Shown: one piece after another, positions 58,981 through 64,000 of the stretch
How positions within the stretch are numbered: the first letter of the stretch is position 1
Layout of the letters: every line of letters begins with the position of its first letter
NCBI RefSeq assembly: GCF_007747995.1
Contig: NZ_CP036276.1
Span: 5,508,001-5,572,000, forward strand
Direction: 5' to 3'
Length of the DNA stretch: 64,000 bases
DNA from: Symmachiella dynata
GTDB lineage: Bacteria; Planctomycetota; Planctomycetia; Planctomycetales; Planctomycetaceae
Made by a program: the position numbers and the translations under genes
The notes under the pieces: model-generated
Seen by the model: only the letters and a program-made list of their open reading frames with translations
The model's database searches: none
Told to the model about the DNA's origin: nothing

Positions 58981-59075
58981 CCAGAGCCTTCGACAAAGGC
59001 AAACTCGTCGCGAGACGAGGACGCAAAGCCATGGGTCTCGTTCGAGAGATTGCCAGGCTACCGAAGAGGTCAATT
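58981..59075 (+). ncRNA. Cyclic-di-GMP-I (GEMM) riboswitch aptamer
   Basis: The order and wording match the GEMM-I aptamer. An AAAGGCAAAC block (58996-59004) is followed by a 6-bp hairpin CTCGTC/GACGAG closed by a GCGA (GNRA) tetraloop (59004-59019). Next come GGACGCAAAGCC (59019-59030), a third hairpin (TCTC/GAGA, 59036-59047) and GGCTACCGA (59056-59064). P1 can form from CCTTCG (58987-58992) and CGAAGAGG (59062-59069). The base aligned with G20 of the Vibrio Vc2 RNA is G58999, expected for c-di-GMP rather than cGAMP binding. The start codon of the next gene lies 40 bp downstream. Confidence 0.88.
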
Positions 59076-59114
59076 CATTTCTGAATAGCGTTTTACGTTT
59101 CTGGGATTGCAGCC

Positions 59115-62100
59115 ATGCTGTTTCGAGATCGTTCGAAATCAAATACGAAACTTGCCGCCGAAGCCTCTTCACTTCTCGCGCGGCTCGTCGGTCACGCCAT
59201 CCCCAGAACTCCGCGCCGCCTCCCCACGCTCAACAAGCTTCGACTGGGTTTTCAAACTTTGGAACCCCGTCTCGTCATGTCCAGCAGCCTCGATCTGAAT
59301 GGCGGCATGCACACCGATGATGATGCAACGGACCATTCCGCTGGATGCGGCTGTGGTTGCTGCGCCGGTGGCCATCTGCATGGACTCGACCCCATCGAAA
59401 CGACCACAACCCCCGACGAATCAGGGGATGGTGAACAATATCCCTTGGCCAGTTTGCCGTTGCTCTCCAGCAACCCCACGGCTTCGGTGAAATTGTATTT
59501 GGATTTTGATGGACATTTTGAATCGCAATGGGGCGCTTACAGCAACATCACTTCGCCGGCATTCAGCATTGATGGCGATTACAGCAGCTTTAGCACGGCT
59601 GAAATCGATGCGATTACCGAAATCTGGCAGCGTGTCTCTGAAGACTATGCGCCGTTTAACATTGATGTCACCACCGTCGAACCTGACAGCTTCGCCAACG
59701 GCGAAGCAATGCGTGTGGTAATCGGCGGCAATAGCAGTTGGTATGGCGGGACCGTTGGCGGATTGGGTTACATCAACTCCTTTACCGATTCGATCGTGAA
59801 CACCGTCTATGTCTTTCCGGACCACCTTGCCAAAAACGCCCGGTACATCGGCGAAGCGGCTTCCCACGAAGCGGGGCATGGTTTTGGACTCAGGCATCAA
59901 AGTGCGTACAACGGCAGTGGCACGAAAACCCATGAATACAATCCCGGCGGCAATGGCTGGGCGCCGATCATGGGGTCGTCGTACTACCAAACCCGCAGCA
60001 CGTGGAGCGACGGCACGACGTACTCGGCCAATGCTTATCAAGACGACATGGCAGTCATCGCCCGCGCCGCCAACGGGTTTGGCTACCGCACGGACGACCA
60101 TGGCGGGTTGGACTCCGCAACGACGCTTTCCTTCACCGGCAATACTGCGTCGTCCTCGGGTATCGTCGAGAAAATGAGCGATCAAGATGCTTTCTCCTTC
60201 ACAGCAGCCGCGGGGCAATTGACCCTGGAATTGAACGTCGCTGAAGTGGGAGCCAACCTCGATAGTGTTCTCGAATTGCGAACCCAGGCGGGAGACCTAA
60301 TTGCAACCGCTGACCCGTCCAATGATTTTGGCGCAACCATCTCGACGACTGTCGACGGTGGGAATTACGTGTTGGTCGTGCGCAGCACCGGCGAATACGG
60401 CTCGGTGGGACAATACACCATCTCCGCCACACGTGCCGAACAGACCACCGAGATTGCCATCTCTGGGGAATCGTCCGTCATCGAAGACGAGACCTTTACC
60501 CTACAGCTTGAAGAAGTTGTTGAAGGCGCATCACCGATTCAAAGCTGGACAATCAACTGGGGCGACGGAACGATTCAGGTCGTGGCTGGGAACTCTGATT
60601 CTGTCACACACGCTTATACCACCGGTACAGGCCAGTTCACGATTCAAGTGACGGCGACCGATGGCGAAGAGACGTTCGAGGCCGACAACCACGTTGTCAA
60701 TGTCATCGATCCTGTTCCAGTGCTAGCGACATCGGGAGCGACCTACGTCGTCGAAGGAAACTCCTTCCAACTGGGACTTTCGGCCGCGGGTGATGGGGCA
60801 GACTCCATCACACACTGGACCATCAATTGGGGCGACGGCACGGTCCAAGTGGTTTCCGGAAACCCGAACAGCGTATCCCACGTTTACACCGACGGCACGA
60901 CGGTCGTGATGATTCAAGCCTCTGCGACGAATTCCTATGGGACCTATGCCGCTGCTTCTAAAAGTATCACCGTTCAGAATGCAGCCGCCACGCTGGAGAT
61001 TTCAGGAAGCAACACCACGCAAGGCGGCAGCACATACACACTTGGTCTGTTCTCGACAGATTCCGGGAATGACACAATCTCGCATTGGACCATCAACTGG
61101 GGGGACGGCACGATCGAGCAGATCAACGGCGACCCCTCGACAGCCACTCACTCCTATGCCAACAGCGACGGACAATTCACGATTTCAGCCACAGCGACGG
61201 ACGAGGACGGGACCTATTCGGCCAATAACTTGATCGTCGAGGTCGTCGAAGAGACCAATCCCCCATTGAATTTCAATAGTTACAGCGTCAATAGTTATAG
61301 CCAAGGGCAAGACATTGCAGGGAACGCATCAGTCGGCGACGGCGGCTCGACGTTGCAATTGACAGGTAATGTTTGGAAACGCATTAACTACGACTATACG
61401 ATCACCGTTGACACCGTACTGGAATTGGAATTCAGTAGTCTCAGGGCATCGGAGATTTCAGCAATTGGTTTTGACACGGACCTGCACCACGACCAACACC
61501 GCGCGTTTCAACTCGCCGGGACCGACTCATGGGGATTGCAGGATTTTCGCGTTCCCAACACCAACGACTCCGAAATGGTACGGATCGTCATTCCCATCGG
61601 CCAGTTTTATACCGGAGACGTTCGATACCTCTTCTTCATTAATGACGAGGACGTTTCCAATCCGAATTCGGTCAGCACCTTTTCTAACGTGCGGGTCTAT
61701 GAGTCGATGAGGGCTCACGATGACGTGTTTGCGGCCGACGAGGCGGATGGTTCCGTCACTCTCGACGTCCTCGCCAACGACAGCAAAACCACCGGAGTCT
61801 CAGACCCCTTAGAAATTATCTCTGTCAGCCAAGGCTCGGCAGGCGGGACCATCGTCATCGCCAATGGCGGGACGAATCTCCTCTATACTCCGGCCGCGGG
61901 ATTTTACGGCACGGAGACGTTTACCTACACCATGACCGACGGAATGCCCAACAGTGAGTCTACGGGGAAAGTGACTGTCGTGGTTGAGGCAGCCACTTCG
62001 CTCAGTGGCGAGGGTGAAGCTACCGTCGGCGAAAATTACGTGTTACGACTCGACACCCGCGATGGATTGGCCGTGTCCAATTGGACGGTCGATTGGGGTG

Positions 62101-63041
62101 ACGGCACGGTTCAGAATATCGCTGGCAATCCCACATATCTGACGCACACTTACCAGAACAGCGGCCGGCAACATACGATCACAGCAACGGCGGCAAACGG
62201 CGGCACGCAATATGGCTCGGTGTCACACAGCGTCGATGTCGAAGTCGTAGAAGTCAACTTCGACCAACGCCCCATTCGTTCGTACGCTGGGAATCAAGAC
62301 GCCAAGGGCGATGCTTCGGTAGAAAAAGACGGAAACGCAGTCCGCCTGGACGGAAACGTCTGGAAACGTATCAGCATGCCGATGACGATCACCAGCGAAA
62401 CGGTGTTGGAATTCGACTTGCGGATCCTGCGTGAAGGAGAAATTCACGGCATCGGATTTGACAACGATTGGTACCACAGCTCTGCACGTACGTTCCAGCT
62501 ACGTGGAACCGATACCTGGGGACGACAAGATTTTCGCACGTCCTCGAACACCAATGGCACCGTGCACTACGTCATCCCCATCGGGGAATTCTACCAGGGA
62601 TACGTGAAGTATCTGTTCTTCGTCAATGATGAAGATGTTTCCAGACCCCGCTCAGAAGTCGTCTTTTCCAACATCCGCGTTTACGAACATGGGCCTGCAC
62701 CGCAGGAACCTGCCGAGAGCGCCGCGCCGGGAGCGAGCCCGCAACTGGTCGCTGCCGATCCTCTTATTCCCCCGTCAAACGGTCTCGCTGCAATCCTCGC
62801 GGAAGTCGACGAGCAATTGATGCAGGTAGAAAACTATGGCCAAGCGACTGCTGCGGAATTCACAAAACCTGTCTCAGTCTCCACGCTAACTCATTCAATG
62901 AATCAGCAGTCATTTTCGACGTTCGAATCATGGCCCGTATCACAGAGTTCTCTCGGTAGCTCTTTGCTCTCATCTTCCATCGCGGATGAGCTGGCAGCGA
63001 ACGAACTATTTTTCGCTCTATACGATGGGATGCTGGATTGA
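59115..63041 (+). CDS. Large secreted metzincin-like protease with LEPR motif, PPC, four PKD domains and two jelly-roll-like repeats
   Basis: This is a 1,308-residue exoprotein. L49-E-P-R-L-V-M is the planctomycete LEPR sorting motif. A Cys/His cluster (about 74-89, CGCGCC then GGHLHG) follows. Residues 125-320 hold a metalloprotease core with H251-E-A-G-H-G-F-G-L-R-H261 and the Met-turn I285-M286-G, the metzincin pattern. A PPC-type beta domain spans about 326-440. PKD domains with W-x-I-N-W-G-D-G-T lie at about 445-530, 535-620, 625-712 and 965-1045. Two related beta-rich repeats (about 719-864 and 1048-1192, sharing GNVWKRI and GTDxWGxQDF) flank a cadherin-like Ig domain (868-958). It is expected outside the cell. 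A c-di-GMP riboswitch lies in its leader. Confidence 0.9.
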   Translation: MLFRDRSKSNTKLAAEASSLLARLVGHAIPRTPRRLPTLNKLRLGFQTLEPRLVMSSSLDLNGGMHTDDDATDHSAGCGCGCCAGGHLHGLDPIETTTTPDESGDGEQYPLASLPLLSSNPTASVKLYLDFDGHFESQWGAYSNITSPAFSIDGDYSSFSTAEIDAITEIWQRVSEDYAPFNIDVTTVEPDSFANGEAMRVVIGGNSSWYGGTVGGLGYINSFTDSIVNTVYVFPDHLAKNARYIGEAASHEAGHGFGLRHQSAYNGSGTKTHEYNPGGNGWAPIMGSSYYQTRSTWSDGTTYSANAYQDDMAVIARAANGFGYRTDDHGGLDSATTLSFTGNTASSSGIVEKMSDQDAFSFTAAAGQLTLELNVAEVGANLDSVLELRTQAGDLIATADPSNDFGATISTTVDGGNYVLVVRSTGEYGSVGQYTISATRAEQTTEIAISGESSVIEDETFTLQLEEVVEGASPIQSWTINWGDGTIQVVAGNSDSVTHAYTTGTGQFTIQVTATDGEETFEADNHVVNVIDPVPVLATSGATYVVEGNSFQLGLSAAGDGADSITHWTINWGDGTVQVVSGNPNSVSHVYTDGTTVVMIQASATNSYGTYAAASKSITVQNAAATLEISGSNTTQGGSTYTLGLFSTDSGNDTISHWTINWGDGTIEQINGDPSTATHSYANSDGQFTISATATDEDGTYSANNLIVEVVEETNPPLNFNSYSVNSYSQGQDIAGNASVGDGGSTLQLTGNVWKRINYDYTITVDTVLELEFSSLRASEISAIGFDTDLHHDQHRAFQLAGTDSWGLQDFRVPNTNDSEMVRIVIPIGQFYTGDVRYLFFINDEDVSNPNSVSTFSNVRVYESMRAHDDVFAADEADGSVTLDVLANDSKTTGVSDPLEIISVSQGSAGGTIVIANGGTNLLYTPAAGFYGTETFTYTMTDGMPNSESTGKVTVVVEAATSLSGEGEATVGENYVLRLDTRDGLAVSNWTVDWGDGTVQNIAGNPTYLTHTYQNSGRQHTITATAANGGTQYGSVSHSVDVEVVEVNFDQRPIRSYAGNQDAKGDASVEKDGNAVRLDGNVWKRISMPMTITSETVLEFDLRILREGEIHGIGFDNDWYHSSARTFQLRGTDTWGRQDFRTSSNTNGTVHYVIPIGEFYQGYVKYLFFVNDEDVSRPRSEVVFSNIRVYEHGPAPQEPAESAAPGASPQLVAADPLIPPSNGLAAILAEVDEQLMQVENYGQATAAEFTKPVSVSTLTHSMNQQSFSTFESWPVSQSSLGSSLLSSSIADELAANELFFALYDGMLD

Positions 63042-63112
63042 GGCGACAGCCCGATTGAAATCAAGCACCAGCACGGACCAGTTCAATTGCTCTGACCAAT
63101 TCATCAAAGACG

Positions 63113-63151
63113 AAAAAAGGCCACCCGGTCGAATGCTCGGGTGGCCTTTTT
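63113..63151. terminator. Bidirectional terminator between convergent genes
   Basis: A 9-bp perfect stem GGCCACCCG/CGGGTGGCC (63119-63127 and 63138-63146), with six A before it and five T after it, serves the upstream protease gene and the convergent PEP-CTERM gene. Confidence 0.92.
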
Positions 63152-63171
63152 CAATTTTTATGTCGTGGGAA

Positions 63172-63966
63172 CTACGCGGCTTTGCGAGTTTTTCGGCGAC
63201 GCCAGCCGTAGCCGACAAGCCCCATCGCTCCGATTCCCAGCAAGACAAAACTGGAAGGTTCGGGAACCACTCCAGGAGCCCCTGATGGCTTTTCGGTGCC
63301 GTAGATCGTGACCCAATCCCAGCCCCGCCCGTCGGTGGTTTTGGAATAGTCATCGTATTGCTGCAATCGAAACGTCACCGTCGACAGCGAACCGTTGCCA
63401 CCAGCTAGGTTTAAAGCTTGGGCGATCGCGGCATCGACGGAACTGATTTCAACGCCATACCAATTCGAGTTACTCTCACCGGCGCTCGGCGTCCAAATCG
63501 GCACAAAGTTCTCACCATCAACACTCACGGCCACGCCGTCCGCATTCGAGTGATCGACAAACGGATTCAGTTGCCCAGCATTTTGGTCGCCGCTCCCGCC
63601 CACTCGATCTTCGTCTACTGCGAATCCGTGAACTTCGTCGTTATAGGATCGGTGGTTAAACGTAACACGAATATTTTCCCAATCCTCCAGGTTTAAGACG
63701 AGATCCGCTTCATTGAGGTTGTATCTGCCATTGGCATCCACATCCATCAACAACCCGCCACCATAGAGCCTGACTCGGCCGTCATTTGTACTGGAGTTGG
63801 TCGTAAACGGGGCAATCGAGTCCCCGCTCGTCGGACCGGTGTACAGCTCCCCCATTCCATGTCCGATAAAATTATCCATGAATAACATGGACTCGGCGTG
63901 AGCAACGGATGAACTAGCGATGACCGCCAATGCCCCGACTGCCAAAACTCTTGTAAACCCCATCAT
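63172..63966 (-). CDS. PEP-CTERM-anchored exported protein
   Basis: This is a 264-residue protein. A signal peptide (VLAVGALAVIASSSVAHA) leads to a beta-rich secreted domain of unknown type (for example RLYGGGLLMDVDANGRYNLNE). The C-terminus is a PEP-CTERM sorting signal: V-P-E-P-S-S-F, a hydrophobic helix GIGAMGLVGYGW and a basic RRRKTRK tail. This is processed by exosortase (not in the window) and often accompanies exopolysaccharide production. A GGGAGAG ribosome binding site precedes the ATG. It is convergent with the riboswitch-controlled protease and shares its terminator. Confidence 0.9.
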   Translation of the reverse strand: MMGFTRVLAVGALAVIASSSVAHAESMLFMDNFIGHGMGELYTGPTSGDSIAPFTTNSSTNDGRVRLYGGGLLMDVDANGRYNLNEADLVLNLEDWENIRVTFNHRSYNDEVHGFAVDEDRVGGSGDQNAGQLNPFVDHSNADGVAVSVDGENFVPIWTPSAGESNSNWYGVEISSVDAAIAQALNLAGGNGSLSTVTFRLQQYDDYSKTTDGRGWDWVTIYGTEKPSGAPGVVPEPSSFVLLGIGAMGLVGYGWRRRKTRKAA

Positions 63967-64000
63967 TTGATGTCTCTCCCCGGCCCGACTACTTATCGTT

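Overview
The window looks like chromosomal DNA of a planctomycete (class Planctomycetia, perhaps near Gimesia, Symmachiella or Fuerstiella; genus not provable by eye). Supporting signs are a Planctomycete-type cytochrome/DUF1549/DUF1553 gene followed by a Tat-exported DUF1501 gene, a second DUF1501 gene, a sulfatase, a DUF1559 protein, large PQQ-propeller and kinase-TPR proteins, a LEPR-motif exoprotein and a PEP-CTERM protein. No rRNA, tRNA, prophage, integrase, transposase or CRISPR array was seen.

Layout. 0-7.4 kb: the end of a LarA-like racemase, an inositol-monophosphatase-family enzyme, a sodium:solute symporter, and a convergent propeller protein carrying an embedded methyltransferase-like fold and a malectin-like tail. 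8-13.3 kb: a membrane Ser/Thr kinase with TPRs, a GNAT acetyltransferase and a tRNA-dihydrouridine synthase. 14-21.8 kb: a thioredoxin-WD40-LRR fusion, a UbiA prenyltransferase with an unknown polytopic protein, and two tandem WD40-like secreted paralogues. 21.9-29 kb: a sulfatase, the cytochrome/DUF1501 pair and a DinB-like protein. 29-42 kb, mostly minus strand: a phosphodiesterase-fold enzyme, a ThDP decarboxylase, an HpcH/HpaI aldolase, an RND pump without its partners, a gamma-glutamylcyclotransferase-like protein, a TPM protein, a beta-lactamase-fold serine hydrolase, two small membrane proteins and a DUF1501 protein. 42-50 kb: hslVU, a CNNM/DUF21 protein, a DUF1559 protein, an RmlD-like reductase, an alpha/alpha-toroid protein and nadD. 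50-58.5 kb: priA, a DUF559 gene between ~155-bp direct repeats, an enolase-superfamily enzyme, ftsH and a GSA-aminotransferase-like gene. 58.5-64 kb: a cyclic-di-GMP-I riboswitch directly upstream of a 1,308-residue secreted metzincin/PKD protein, then a convergent PEP-CTERM gene sharing a bidirectional terminator.

The genes do not form one pathway. Short units are clear: cytochrome/DUF1549 + DUF1501 (4 bp apart), hslV-hslU (overlapping), DUF1501 + zinc-ribbon membrane protein (6 bp), UbiA + membrane protein (39 bp) and the WD40 pair. Intergenic DNA is rich in palindromic dispersed elements of at least six kinds, plus a 19-copy heptamer array. The strongest regulatory observation is the riboswitch at 58981-59075, which implies second-messenger control of an exported, probably matrix-active protease.
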